DNA of 64,000 bases from Sipunculus nudus (lineage: Eukaryota; Annelida; Sipuncula; Golfingiida; Sipunculidae), in contig CM049322.1 in NCBI GenBank assembly GCA_026874595.1, positions 38,350,340-38,414,339 on the forward strand, read 5' to 3'. Below are positions 52,345-64,000 of the stretch, piece after piece. Under the pieces are notes generated by a model, which was given only the letters and a program-made list of their open reading frames with translations, searched no databases and was not told the origin of the DNA. A program made the position numbers and the translations under genes. The first letter of the stretch is position 1. Each line of letters begins with the position of its first letter.

Positions 52345-52346
<2 letters not shown>
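50715..52346. other. Unique-looking stretch with a long G run, no gene recognised
   Basis: G run with one A at 51273-51303, and short (GT)n at 51463-51477. The plus frame 51528-51767 and minus frame 51069-51404 show no domain. Confidence 0.45.

Positions 52347-52428
<82 letters not shown>
52347..52428. repeat. (TC)n run at the left edge of the polypyrimidine array
   Basis: About 82 bp of pure TC followed by CTT-rich text (52429-52470). It marks the boundary between unique DNA and the tandem array. Confidence 0.97.
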
Positions 52429-52430
<2 letters not shown>

Positions 52431-52889
52431 TTTCTTCTTCTTTTTCTTCTTCTTATTCTTCGTCTTCTCTCTCTCTCTCTCTGTCTCTCTGCCTGTCTGT
52501 CTGCCGCTCTTTCCCCTCCTCTATATGTCTCGGTCCCTCTCAGTGTCTATATCTTCTCTATTTGTCTCTCTCTCTGTCCCTCTCTCTCTGTCCCTCTCTC
52601 TCTCTCTCTGTCTCTCTGCTTGTCTGTCTGCCTCTCTCTCGCCTCCTCTATATATCTCGGTCCCTCTCAGTGTCTATATCTTCTCTATTAGTCTGTCTCT
52701 CTGTCTGTCTGTCTGCCTCTCTCTCCCCTCCTCTATATGTCTCGGTCTCTCTCAGTGTCTTTATCTTCTCTATTAGTCTGTCTCTCTGTCTGTCTGTCTG
52801 CCTCTCTCTCCCCTCCTCTATATGTCTCGGTCTCTCTCAGTGTCTATATCTTCTCTATTAGTCTGTCTGTCTGTCTGTCTGCCTCTCTC

Positions 52890-54857
52890 TCCCCTCCTCT
52901 ATATGTCTCGGTCTCTCTAAGTGTCTATATCTTCTCTATTTGTCTGTCTCTCTGTCTGTCTGTCTGCCTCTCTCTCCCCTCCTCTATATGTCTCGGTCTC
53001 TCTAAGTGTCTATATCTTCTCTATTTGTCTGTCTCTCTGTCTGTCTGTCTGCCTCTCTCTCCCCTCCTTTATATGTCTCGGTCTCTCTTGATGTCTATAT
53101 CTTCTCTATTTGTCTGTCTCTCTGTCTCTCTGCCTGTCTGTCTGCCTCTCTCTCCCCTCCTCTATATGTCTCGGTCTCTCTCAGTGTCTATATCTTCTCT
53201 ATTAGTCTGTCTCTCTGTCTGTCTGTCTGCCTCTCTCTCCCCTCCTCTATATGTCTCGGTCTGTCTCAGTGTCTATATCTTCTCTATAAGTCTGTCTCTC
53301 TGACTGTCTGTCTGCCTCTCTCTCCCCTCCTCTATATGTCTCGGTCTCTCTCAGTGTCTATACCTTCTCTATTAGTCTGTCTCTCTGTCTGTCTGTCTGC
53401 CTCTCTCTCCCCTCCTCTATATGTCTCGGTCTCTCTAAGTGTCTATATCTTCTCTATTTTTCTGTCTCTCTGTCTGTCTGTCTGCCTCTCTCTCCCCTCC
53501 TCTTTATGTCTCGGTCTCTCTAAGTGTCTATATCTTCTCTATTTTTCTGTCTCTCTGTCTGTCTGTCTGCCTCTCTCTCCCCTCCTCTATATGTCTCGGT
53601 CTCTCTTGATGTCTATATCTTCTCTATTTGTCTGTCTCTCTGTCTCTCTGTCTGTCTGTCTGCCTCTCTCTCCCCTCCTCTATATGTCTCGGTCTCTCTA
53701 AGTGTCTATATCTTCTCTATTTGTCTCTCTCTCTCTCTCCCTCTCCCTCTGTCCCTCTCTCTCTCTCTCTCTCTGTCTCTCTGCCTGTCTGTCTGCCTCT
53801 CTCTCCCCTCCTCTATATGTCTCGGTCTCTCTAAGTGTCTATATCTTCTCTATTTGTCTGTCTCTCTGTCTGTCTGTCTGCCTCTCTCTCCCCTCCTCTA
53901 TATGTCTCGGTCTCTCTTGATGTCTATATCTTCTCTATTTGTCTGTCTCTCTGTCTCTCTGCCTGTCTGTCTGCCTCTCTCTCCCCTCCTCTATATGTCT
54001 CGGTCTCTCTTGGTGTCTATATCTTCTCTATTTGTCTGTCTCTCTGTCTCTCTGTCTGTCTGTCTGCCTCTTTCTCCCATCCTCTATATGTCTCGGTCTC
54101 TCTAAGTGTCTATATCTTCTTTATTTGTCTCTCTCTCTCTCCCTCTGTCCCTCTCTCTCTCTCTGTCTCTATTCCTGTCTGTCTGTCTCTCCCTCCCCTC
54201 CTCTATATGTCTCGGTCTCTCTCGGTGTCTATATCTTCTTTATTTGTCTCTCTCCCTCTCCCTCTGTCCCTCTCTCTCTCTCTCTGTCTCTATTCCTGTC
54301 TGTCTGCCTCTCTCTCCCCTCCTCTATATGTCTCGGTCTCTCTCGGTGTCTATATCTTCTTTATTTGTCTCTCTCCCTCTCCCTCTGTCCCTCTCTCTCT
54401 CTCTGTGTCTATTCCTGTCTGTCTGTCTCTCCCTCCCCTCCTCTATATGTCTCGGTCTCTCTCGATGTCTATATCTTCTTTATTTGTCTCTCTCCCTCTC
54501 CCTCTGTCCCTCTCTCTCTCTCTCTGTCTCTATTCCTGTCTGTCTGCCTCTCTCTCCCCTCCTCTATATGTCTCGGTCTCTCTCGGTGTCTATATCTTCT
54601 CTATTTGTCTGTCTCTCTGTCTCTCTGTCTGTCTGTCTGCTTCTCTCTCCTCTCCTCTATATGTCTCGGTCTCTCTCAGTGTTTATATATTCTCTATTTG
54701 TCTCTCTCTCTCTCTCTCTCCCTCCCTCTCTCTCTGTCTCTCTGTCTCTCTGTCTGCCTCTCTCTCCCCTCCTCTTTATGTCACGGTCTCTCTAAGTGTC
54801 TATATCTTCTCTATTAGTCTGTCTCTCTGTCTCTCTGTCTGTCTGTCTGCCTCTTTC
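52890..54857 (+). repeat. Higher-order repeat unit A, first copy (1968 bp)
   Basis: Landmarks here recur 1968 bp downstream: 53006/54974, 53524/55492, 53628/55596, 53702/55670, 53835/55803, 53939/55907 and 54106/56074. Near the right end the offset becomes 1970 through one CT slip. The boundaries are approximate. Confidence 0.85.
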
Positions 54858-56850
54858 TCCCCTCCTCTATATGTCTCGGTCTCTCTAAGTGTCTATATCT
54901 TCTCTATTTGTCTGTCTCTCTGTCTGTCTGTCTGCCTCTCTCTCCCCTCCTCTATATGTCTCGGTCTCTCTAAGTGTCTATATCTTCTCTATTTGTCTGT
55001 CTCTCTGTCTGTCTGTCTGCCTCTCTCTCCCCTCCTTTATATGTCTCGGTCTCTCTTGATGTCTATATCTTCTCTATTTGTCTGTCTCTCTGTCTCTCTG
55101 CCTGTCTGTCTGCCTCTCTCTCCCCTCCTCTATATGTCTCGGTCTCTCTCAGTGTCTATATCTTCTCTATTAGTCTGTCTCTCTGTCTGTCTGTCTGCCT
55201 CTCTCTCCCCTCCTCTATATGTCTCGGTCTGTCTCAGTGTCTATATCTTCTCTATAAGTCTGTCTCTCTGACTGTCTGTCTGCCTCTCTCTCCCCTCCTC
55301 TATATGTCTCGGTCTCTCTCAGTGTCTATACCTTCTCTATTAGTCTGTCTCTCTGTCTGTCTGTCTGCCTCTCTCTCCCCTCCTCTATATGTCTCGGTCT
55401 CTCTAAGTGTCTATATCTTCTCTATTTTTCTGTCTCTCTGTCTGTCTGTCTGCCTCTCTCTCCCCTCCTCTTTATGTCTCGGTCTCTCTAAGTGTCTATA
55501 TCTTCTCTATTTTTCTGTCTCTCTGTCTGTCTGTCTGCCTCTCTCTCCCCTCCTCTATATGTCTCGGTCTCTCTTGATGTCTATATCTTCTCTATTTGTC
55601 TGTCTCTCTGTCTCTCTGTCTGTCTGTATGCCTCTCTCTCCCCTCCTCTATATGTCTCGGTCTCTCTAAGTGTCTATATCTTCTCTATTTGTCTCTCTCT
55701 CTCTCTCCCTCTCCCTCTGTCCCTCTCTCTCTCTCTCTCTCTGTCTCTCTGCCTGTCTGTCTGCCTCTCTCTCCCCTCCTCTATATGTCTCGGTCTCTCT
55801 AAGTGTCTATATCTTCTCTATTTGTCTGTCTCTCTGTCTGTCTGTCTGCCTCTCTCTCCCCTCCTCTATATGTCTCGGTCTCTCTTGATGTCTATATCTT
55901 CTCTATTTGTCTGTCTCTCTGTCTCTCTGCCTGTCTGTCTGCCTCTCTCTCCCCTCCTCTATATGTCTCGGTCTCTCTTGGTGTCTATATCTTCTCTATT
56001 TGTCTGTCTCTCTGTCTCTCTGTCTGTCTGTCTGCCTCTTTCTCCCATCCTCTATATGTCTCGGTCTCTCTAAGTGTCGATATCTTCTTTATTTGTCTCT
56101 CTCTCTCTCCCTCTGTCCCTCTCTCTCTCTCTGTCTCTATTCCTGTCTGTCTGTCTCTCCCTCCCCTCCTCTATATGTCTCGGTCTCTCTCGGTGTCTAT
56201 ATCTTCTTTATTTGTCTCTCTCCCTCCTTCTCTGTCCCTCTCTCTCTCTCTCTGTCTCTATTCCTGTCTGTCTGCCTCTCTCTCCCCTCCTCTATATGTC
56301 TCGGTCTCTCTCGGTGTCTATATCTTCTTTATTTGTCTCTCTCCCTCTCCCTCTGTCCCTCTCTCTCTCTCTGTGTCTATTCCTGTCTGTCTGTCTCTCC
56401 CTCCCCTCCTCTATATGTCTCGGTCTCTCTCGATGTCTATATCTTCTTTATTTGTCTCTCTCCCTCTCCCTCTGTCCCTCTCTCTCTCTCTCTGTCTCTA
56501 TTCCTGTCTGTCTGCCTCTCTCTCCCCTCCTCTATATGTCTCGGTCTCTCTCGGTGTCTATATCTTCTCTATTTGTCTGTCTCTCTGTCTCTCTGTCTGT
56601 CTGTCTGCTTCTCTCTCCTCTCCTCTATATGTCTCGGTCTCTCTCAGTGTTTATATATTCTCTATTTGTCTCTCTCTCTCTCTCTCTCTCCCTCCCTCTC
56701 TCTCTGTCTCTCTGTCTCTCTGTCTGCCTCTCTCTCCCCTCCTCTTTATGTCACGGTCTCTCTAAGTGTCTATATCTTCTCTATTAGTCTGTCTCTCTGT
56801 CTCTCTGTCTGTCTGTCTGCCTCTTTCTCCCCTCCTCTATATGTCTCGGT
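54858..56850 (+). repeat. Higher-order repeat unit A, second copy
   Basis: Near-identical to 52890-54857, with isolated differences such as CTGTATGCC at about 55624 and CCCTCCTTCTCTG at about 56222. After about 56850 the order of unit types departs from that after copy 1. Confidence 0.85.
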
Positions 56851-58171
56851 CTCTCTAAATGTCTATATCTTCTCTATTTGTCTGTCTCTCTCTCTTCCTC
56901 TCCCTCTGTCCCTCTCTCTCTCTCTCTCTCTCTGTCTCTCTGCCTGTCTGTCTGCCTCTCTCTCCCCTCCTCTATATGTCTCGGTCTCTCTCGGTGTCTA
57001 TATCTTCTCTATTTGTCTGTCTCTCTGTCTCTCTGTCTGTCTGTCTGCCTCTTTCTCCCATCCTCTATATGTCTCGGTCTCTCTCAGTGTCTATATCTTC
57101 TCTATTTGTCTCTCTCTCTCTCCCTCTCTCTCTCTCTATCTCTGTCTCTCTTCTTGTCTGTCTGCCTCTCTCTCCCCTCCTCTATATGTCTCGGTCTCTC
57201 TTGGTGTCTATATCTTCTCTATTTGTCTGTCTCTCTGTCTCTCTGTCTGTCTGTCAGCCTCTTTCTCCCATCCTCTATATGTCTCGGTCTCTCTCAGTGT
57301 CTATATCTTCTCTATTTGTCTCTCTCTCTCTCCCTCTCCCTCTATCCCTCTCTCTCTCTCTATCTCTGTCTCTCTTCCTGTCTGTCTGCCTCTCTCTCCC
57401 CTCCTCTATATGTCTCGGTCTCTCTCGGTGTCTATATCTTCTCTATTTGTCTGTCTCTCTGTCTCTCTGTCTGTCTGTCTGTCTCTTTCTCCCATCCTCT
57501 ATATGTCTCGGTCTCTCTCAGTGTCTATATCTTCTCTATTTGTCTCTCTCGCTCTCCCTCTCCCTCTATCCCTCTCTCTCTCTCTATCTCTGTCTCTCTT
57601 CCTGTCTGTCTGCCTCTCTCTCCCCTCCTCTATATGTCTCGGTCTCTCTCGGTGTCTATATCTTCTCTATTTGTCTCTCTCTCTCTCTCCCTCTCCCTCT
57701 GTCCCTCTCTCTCTCTCTCTCTGTCTCTCTGCCTGTCTGTCTGCTTCTCTCTCCCCTCCTCTATATGTCTCGGTCTCTCTCAGTGTCTATATCTTCTCTA
57801 TTTGTCTGCCTCTCTGTCTCTCTGTCTGTCTGTCTGCCTCTCTCTCCCCTCCTCTATATGTCTCGGTCTCTCTAAGTGTCTATATCTTCTCTATTTGTCT
57901 GTCTCTCTGTCTGTCTGTCTGCCTCTCTCTCCCCTCCTTTATATGTCTCGGTCTCTCTTGATGTCTATATCTTCTCTATTTTTCTGTCTCTCTGTCTCTC
58001 TGCCTGTCTGTCTGCCTCTCTCTCCCCTCCTCTATATGTCTCGGTCTCTCTCAGTGTCTATATCTTCTCTATTAGTCTGTCTCTCTGTCTGTCTGTCTGC
58101 CTCTCTCTCCCCTCCTCTATATGTCTCGGTCTCTCTCAGTGTCTATATCTTCTCTATAAGTCTGTCTCTCT

Positions 58172-58624
58172 GTCTGTCTGTCTGCCTCTCTCTCCCCTCC
58201 TCTATATGTCTCGGTCTCTCTCAGTGTCTATACCTTCTCTATTAGTCTGTCTCTCTGTCTGTCTGTCTGCCTCTCTCTCCCCTCCTCTATATGTCTCGGT
58301 CTCTCTTGATGTCTATATCTTCTCTATTTGTCTGTCTCTCTGTCTGTCTGTCTGCCTCTCTCTCCCCTACTCTATATGTCTCGGTCTCTCTAAGTGTCTA
58401 TATCTTCTCTATTTTTCTGTCTCTCTGTCTGTCTGTCTGCCTCTCTCTCCCCTCCTCTATATGTCTCGGTCTCTCTCAGTGTTTATATCTTCTCTATTTG
58501 TCTCTCTCTCTCTCTCCCTCCCTCTCTCTCTGTCTCTCTCTCCCCTCCTCTATATGTCTCGGTCTCTCTAAGTGTCTATATCTTCTCTATTTGTCTCTCT
58601 CTCTCTCTCCATCTCCGTCTGTCC

Positions 58625-58658
<34 letters not shown>

Positions 58659-59286
58659 GCCTGTCTGTCTGCCTCTCTCTCCCCTCCTCTATATGTCTCG
58701 GTCTCTCTAAGTGTCTATATCTTCTCTATTTGTCTGTCTCTCTGTCTGTCTGTCTGCCTCTCTCTCACCTCCTCTATATGTCTCGGTCTCTCTTGATGTC
58801 TATATCTTCTCTATTTGTCTGTCTCTCTGTCTCTCTGCCTGTCTGTCTGCCTCTCTCTCCCCTCCTCTATATGTCTCGGTCTCTCTCAGTGTCTATACCT
58901 TCTCTATTAGTCTGTCTCTCTGTCTGTCTGTCTGCCTCTCTCTCCCCTCCTCTATATGTCTCGGTCTCTCTTGATGTCTATATCTTCTCTATTTGTCTGT
59001 CTCTCTGTCTGTCTGTCTGCCTCTCTCTCCCCTACTCTATATGTCTCGGTCTCTCTAAGTGTCTATATCTTCTCTATTTTTCTGTCTCTCTGTCTGTCTG
59101 TCTGCCTCTCTCTCCCCTCCTCTATATGTCTCGGTCTCTCTCAGTGTTTATATCTTCTCTATTTGTCTCTCTCTCTCTCTCCCTCCCTCTCTCTCTGTCT
59201 CTCTCTCCCCTCCTCTATATGTCTCGGTCTCTCTAAGTGTCTATATCTTCTCTATTTGTCTCTCTCTCTCTCTCCATCTCCGTCTG

Positions 59287-59329
<43 letters not shown>

Positions 59330-59505
59330 GCCTGTCTGTCTGCCTCTCTCTCCCCTCCTCTATATGTCTCGGTCTCTCTAAGTGTCTATATCTTCTCTAT
59401 TTGTCTGTCTCTCTGTCTGTCTGTCTGCCTCTCTCTCACCTCCTCTATATGTCTCGGTCTCTCTTGATGTCTATATCTTCTCTATTTGTCTGTCTCTCTG
59501 TCTCT
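58172..59505 (+). repeat. Tandem duplication of a 665-bp block of satellite units
   Basis: Landmarks 58291/58956, 58394/59059 and 58572/59237 are exactly 665 bp apart. 58711/59382 is 671 bp apart because of a six-base CT expansion. The unit contains the unusual shortened member with CCATCTCCGTCTGTCC text at 58610 and 59275. The boundaries are approximate. Confidence 0.8.
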
Positions 59506-60453
59506 CTGCCTGTCTGTCTGCCTCTCTCTCCCCTCCTCTATATGTCTCGGTCTCTCTTGATGTCTATATCTTCTCTATTTGTCTGTCTCTCTGTCTCTCT
59601 GCCTGTCTGTCTGCCTCTCTCTCCCCTCCTCTATATGTCTCGGTCTCTCTTGGTGTCTATATCTTCTCTATTTGTCTGTCTCTCTGTCTCTCTGTCTGTC
59701 TGTGTGCCTCTTTCTCCCATCCTCTATATGTCTCGGTCTCTCTAAGTGTCTATATCTTCTTTATTTGTCTCTCTCCCTCTCCCTCTGTCCCTCTCTCTCT
59801 CTCTGTCTCTATTCCTGTCTGTCTGCCTCTCTCTCCCCTCCTCTATATGTCTTGGTCTCTCTCGGTGTCTATATCTTCTTTATTTGTCTCTCTCCCTCTC
59901 CCTCTGTCCCTCTCTCTCTCTCTGTCTCTATTCCTGTCTGTCTGTCTCTCCCTCCCCTCCTCTATATGTCTCGGTCTCTCTCGATGTCTATATCTTCTTT
60001 ATTTGTCTCTCTCCCTCTCCCTCTGTCCCTCTCTCTCTCTCTCTGTCTCTATTCCTGTCTGTCTGCCTCTCTCTCCCCTCCTCTATATGTCTCGGTCTCT
60101 CTCGGTGTCTATATCTTCTCTATTTGTCTGTCTCTCTGTCTCTTTGTCTGTCTGTCTGCCTCTCTCTCCCCTCCTCTATATGTCTCGGTCTCTCTCAGTG
60201 TTTATATCTTCTCTATTTGTCTCTCTCTCTCTCTCCCTCCCTCTCTCTCTGTCTCTCTGTCTCTCTGTCTGCCTCTCTCTCCCCTCCTCTTTATGTCACG
60301 GTCTCTCTAAGTGTCTATATCTTCTCTATTAGTCTGTCTCTCTGTCTGTCTCTCTGTCTGTCTGCCTCTTTCTCCCCTCCTCTATATGTCTCGGTCTCTC
60401 TAAATGTCTATATCTTCTCTATTTGTCTGTCTCTCTCTCTTCCTCTCCCTCTG

Positions 60454-60494
<41 letters not shown>

Positions 60495-62031
60495 GCCTGT
60501 CTGTCTGCCTCTTTCTCCCCTCCTCTATATGTCTCGGTCTCTCTCGGTGTCTATATCTTCTCTATTTGTCTGTCTCTCTGTCTCTCTGTCTGTCTGTCTG
60601 CCTCTTTCTACCATCCTCTATATGTCTCGGTCTCTCTCAGTGTCTATATCTTCTCTATTTGTCTCTCTCTCTCTCCCTCTCCCTCTATCCCTCTCTCTCT
60701 CTCTATCTCTGTCTCTCTTCCTGTCTGTCTGCCTCTCTCTCCCCTCCTCTATATGTCTCGGTCTCTCTTGGTGTCTATATCTTCTCTATTTGTCTGTCTC
60801 TCTGTCTCTCTGTCTGTCTGTCTGCCTCTTTCTCCCATCCTCTATATGTCTCGGTCTCTCTCAGTGTCTATATCTTCTCTATTTGTCTCTCTCTCTCCCT
60901 CTCCCTCTATCCCTCTCTCTCTCTCTATCTCTGTCTCTCTTCCTGTCTGTCTGCCTCTCTCTCCCCTCCTCTATATGTCTCGGTCTCTCTCGGTGTCTAT
61001 ATCTTCTCTATTTGTCTGTCTCTCTGTCTCTCTGTCTGTCTGTCTGCCTCTTTCTCCCATCCTCTATATGTCTCGGTCTCTCTCAGTGTCTATATCTTCT
61101 CTATTTGTCTCTCTCTCTCTCCCTCTCCCTCTATCCCTCTCTCTCTCTCTCTATCTCTGTCTCTCTTCCTGTCTGTCTGCCTCTCTCTCCCCTCCTCTAT
61201 ATGTCTCGGTCTCTCTCGGTGTCTATATCTTCTCTATTTGTCTGTCTCTCTGTCTCTCTTTCTGTCTGTCTGCCTCTTTCTCCCATCCTCTATATGTCTC
61301 GATCTCTCTCAGTGTCTATATCTTCTCTATTTGTCTCTCTCTCTCTCCCTCTCCCTCTATCCCTCTCTCTCTCTCTATCTCTGTCTCTCTTCCTGTCTGT
61401 CTGCCTCTCTCTCCCCTCCTCTATATGTCTCGGTCTCTCTTGGTGTCTATATCTTCTCTATTTGTCTGTCTCTCTGTCTCTCTGTCTGTCTGTCTGCCTC
61501 TCTCTCCCCTACTCTATATGTCTCGGTCTCTCTCAGTGTCTATATCTTCTCTATTTGTCTCTCTCTCTCTCCCTCTCCCTCTATCCCTCTCTCTCTCTCT
61601 ATCTCTGTCTCTCTTCCTGTCTGTCTGCCTCTCTCTCCCCTCCTCTATATGTCTCGGTCTCTCTTGGTGTCTATATCTTCTCTATTTGTCTGTCTCTCTG
61701 TCTCTCTGTCTGTCTGTCTGCCTCTTTCTCCCCTCCTCTATATGTCTCGGTCTCTCTCAGTGTCTATATCTTCTCTATTTGTCTCTCTCTCTCTCCCTCT
61801 CCCTCTATCCCTCTCTCTCTCTCTATCTCTGTCTCTCTTCCTGTCTGTCTGCCTCTCTCTCCCCTCCTCTATATGTCTCGGTCTCTCTCGGTGTCTATAT
61901 CTTCTCTATTTGTCTGTCTCTCTGTCTCTCTGCCTGTCTGTCTGCCTCTCTCTCACCTCCTCTATATGTCTCGGTCCCTCTCACTGTCTATATCTTCTCT
62001 ATTTGTCTCTCTTTCTCTCCCTCTCTCTCTG

Positions 62032-62082
<51 letters not shown>

Positions 62083-63726
62083 GCCTGTCTGTCTGCCTCT
62101 CTCCCCCCTCCTCTATATGTCTCGGTCTCTCTCAGTGTCTATATCTTCTCTATTTGTCTGTCTCTCTGTCTCTCTGTCTGTCTGTCTGCCACTCTCTCCC
62201 CTCCTCTATATGTCTCGGTCTCTCTAAATGTCTATATCTTCTCTATTTGTCTCTCTCTCTCTCCCTCTCCCTCTATCCCTCTCTCTCTATCTCTGTCTCT
62301 CTTCCTGTCTGTCTGCCTCTTTCTCCCCTCCGCTATATGTCTCGGTCTCTCTAAATGTCTATATCTTCTCTATTTGTCTGTCTCTCTGTCTCTCTGTCTG
62401 CCTCTTTCTCCCCTCCTCTATATGTCTCGGTCTCTGTAAATGTCTATATCTTCTCTATTTGTCTGTCTCTCTGTCTGTCTGTCTGCCTCTTTCTCCCCTC
62501 CTCTATATGTCTCGGTCTCTCTAAGTGTCTATATCTTCTCTATTTGTCTGTCTCTCTGTCTGTCTGTCTGCCTCTCTCTCCCCTCCTCTATATGTCTCGG
62601 TCTCTCTCAGTGTCTATATCTTCTCTATTTGTCTCTCTCTCTCTCTCTCCCTCATTCTGTCTCTCTCTCTCTGTCTCTCTTCCTTTCTGTGTGTCTCTCC
62701 GTCCCCTCCTCTATATGTCTCGGTCTCTCTCGGTGTCTATATCTTCTTTATTTGTCTGTCTCTCTGTCTCTCTGTCTGTCTGTCTGCCTCTCTCTCCCCT
62801 CCTCTATATGTCTCGGTCTCTCTCAGTGTTTATATCTTCTCTATTTGTCTCTCTCTCTCTCTCTCCCTCTCTCTGTCTCTCTCTCTCTGTCTCTCTTCCT
62901 TTCTGAGTGTCTCTCCCTCCCCTCCTCTATATGTCTCGGTCTCTCTCGGTGTCTATATCTTCTCTATTTGTCTGTCTCTCTGTCTCTCTGTCTGTCTGTC
63001 TGCCTCTCTCTCCCCTCCTCTATATGTCTCGGTCTCTCTCAGTGTTTATATCTTCTTTATTTGTCTCTCTCCCTCTCCCTCTGTCCCTCTCTCTCTCTCT
63101 GTCTCTATTCCTTTCTGTCTGTCTCTCCCTCCCCTCCTCTATATGTCTCGGTCTCTCTCGATGTCTATATCTTCTTTATTTGTCTCTCTCCCTCTCCCTC
63201 TGTCCCTCTCTCTCTCTCTCTGTCTCTATTCCTGTCTGTCTGCCTCTCTCTCCCCTCCTCTATATGTCTCGGTCTCTCTCGGTGTCTATATCTTCTCTAT
63301 TTGTCTGTCTCTCTGTCTCTCTGTCTGTCTGTCTGCCTCTCTCTCCCCTCCTCTATATGTCTCGGTCTCTCTCGGTGTCTATATCTTCTCTATTTGTCTG
63401 TCTCTCTGTCTCTCTGTCTGTCTGTCTGCCTCTCTCTCCCCTCCTCTATATGTCTCGGTCTCTCTCAGTGTTTATATCTTCTCTATTTGTCTCTCTCTCT
63501 CTCTCCCTCCCTCTCTCTCTGTCTCTCTGTCTCTCTGTCTGCCTCTCTCTCCCCTCCTCTTTATGTCACGGTCTCTCTAAGTGTCTATATCTTCTCTATT
63601 AGTCTGTCTCTCTGTCTCTCTGTCTGTCTGTCTGCCTCTTTCTCCCCTCCTCTATATGTCTCGGTCTCTCTAAATGTCTATATCTTCTCTATTTGTCTGT
63701 CTCTCTCTCTTCCTCTCCCTCTGTCC

Positions 63727-63758
<32 letters not shown>

Positions 63759-64000
63759 GCCTGTCTGTCTGCCTCTCTCTCCCCTCCTCTATATGTCTCG
63801 GTCTCTCTCGGTGTCTATATCTTCTCTATTTGTCTGTCTCTCTGTCTCTCTGTCTGTCTGTCTGCCTCTTTCTCCCATCCTCTATATGTCTCGGTCTCTC
63901 TCAGTGTCTATATCTTCTCTATTTGTCTCTCTCTCTCTCCCTCTCCCTCTATCCCTCTCTCTCTCTCTATCTCTGTCTCTCTTCCTGTCTGTCTGCCTCT

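Larger units (their letters stand above)
52481..64000 (+). repeat. Polypyrimidine satellite array, basic unit about 85 bp, continues past the window
   Basis: Well over 100 tandem units share the core CCCCTCCTCTATATGTCTCG, then GTCTCTCT, a variable 4-mer, and GTCTATATCTTCTCTATTTG. Successive cores at 52733, 52819, 52900, 52985, 53070, 53163, 53249, 53333 and 53419 give spacings of 86, 81, 85, 85, 93, 86, 84 and 86 bp. Longer units of about 115-130 bp carry extra (CT)n or CCCTCTCCCTCTGTCC segments. Almost no plus-strand stop codons occur, so every forward frame is open for hundreds of codons. The predicted Ser/Leu/Cys-rich products are artefacts, not genes. Confidence 0.95.

Noticed and set aside
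52481-63602. Very long open frames (up to about 900 codons) encoding Ser/Leu/Cys/Tyr-rich proteins
   Set aside because: All three forward frames are open at once because CT-rich repeat DNA contains almost no stop codons. The products merely restate the 85-bp unit, and there is no start, splice or domain signal.
52481-64000. CRISPR-like array
   Set aside because: Units are head-to-tail variants of one sequence with no conserved-repeat plus unique-spacer pattern, no cas genes, and a eukaryotic setting.

Overview
This window is non-coding eukaryotic DNA, most probably from a marine invertebrate, with a mollusc or other lophotrochozoan as the best guess. It is AT-rich and intron-like or intergenic. 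It has no recognisable complete protein gene, no rRNA, no true tRNA gene and no prokaryotic-style operon. The taxon is inferred from the mixture of long TA, CT/GA and TAA microsatellites, a tRNA-derived SINE family, several short terminal-inverted-repeat elements and strong consensus GT-AG splice signals around tiny open exons. No gene in the window fixes the taxon.

Layout. 1-1550 and 4200-5290 hold two diverged copies of a CpG-rich modular repeat. 2930-3450 holds a fold-back repeat seen again near 39.3 and 44.9-45.3 kb. 5.4-12 kb has purine- and pyrimidine-strand microsatellites, a TIR element (7229-7613, second copy at 48.2-48.6 kb) and AT-rich filler. 12309-12689 is a tRNA-derived SINE with a second copy on the minus strand near 22.2-22.5 kb. 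16.2 and 17.5 kb carry one repeat family in opposite orientations. 23.53-23.87 and 37.62-37.90 kb are two copies of a MITE with AGGCCAAAA-type ends. 26.85-27.41 kb has a pair of direct repeats. 27.59-27.93 and 36.64-37.18 kb carry a GAGTCCGAGTC-rich hAT-like element, the second with an 8-bp target-site duplication (7/8 match). 31.79-32.14 kb is a decayed coding-like segment. 32.7-34.0 kb is a GACA-rich, 328-bp tandem repeat region. 43.57-44.53 kb is a degenerate pyrimidine array.

The outstanding structure is at 52.35-64.0 kb. It begins with a pure TC run and continues as a strand-asymmetric polypyrimidine tandem array that runs off the right edge. The basic unit is about 85 bp, with length variants of about 93 and 115-130 bp. 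Units are grouped into higher-order repeats: a 1968-bp near-identical duplication, a 665-bp duplication, and a rare marker unit recurring at 1970, 3545 and 3270 bp spacing. The long reading frames across this array, up to about 900 codons, are artefacts of the lack of stop codons in CT-rich DNA.

The only hints of a host gene are five short splice-bounded exon candidates: 12174-12218, 14576-14630, 38367-38396 and 42086-42140 on plus, and 50655-50714 on minus. They may belong to one or more genes with very long introns. None could be assigned to a family by eye. The repeats do not act together as a pathway; the window is a record of repeat insertion and tandem amplification.
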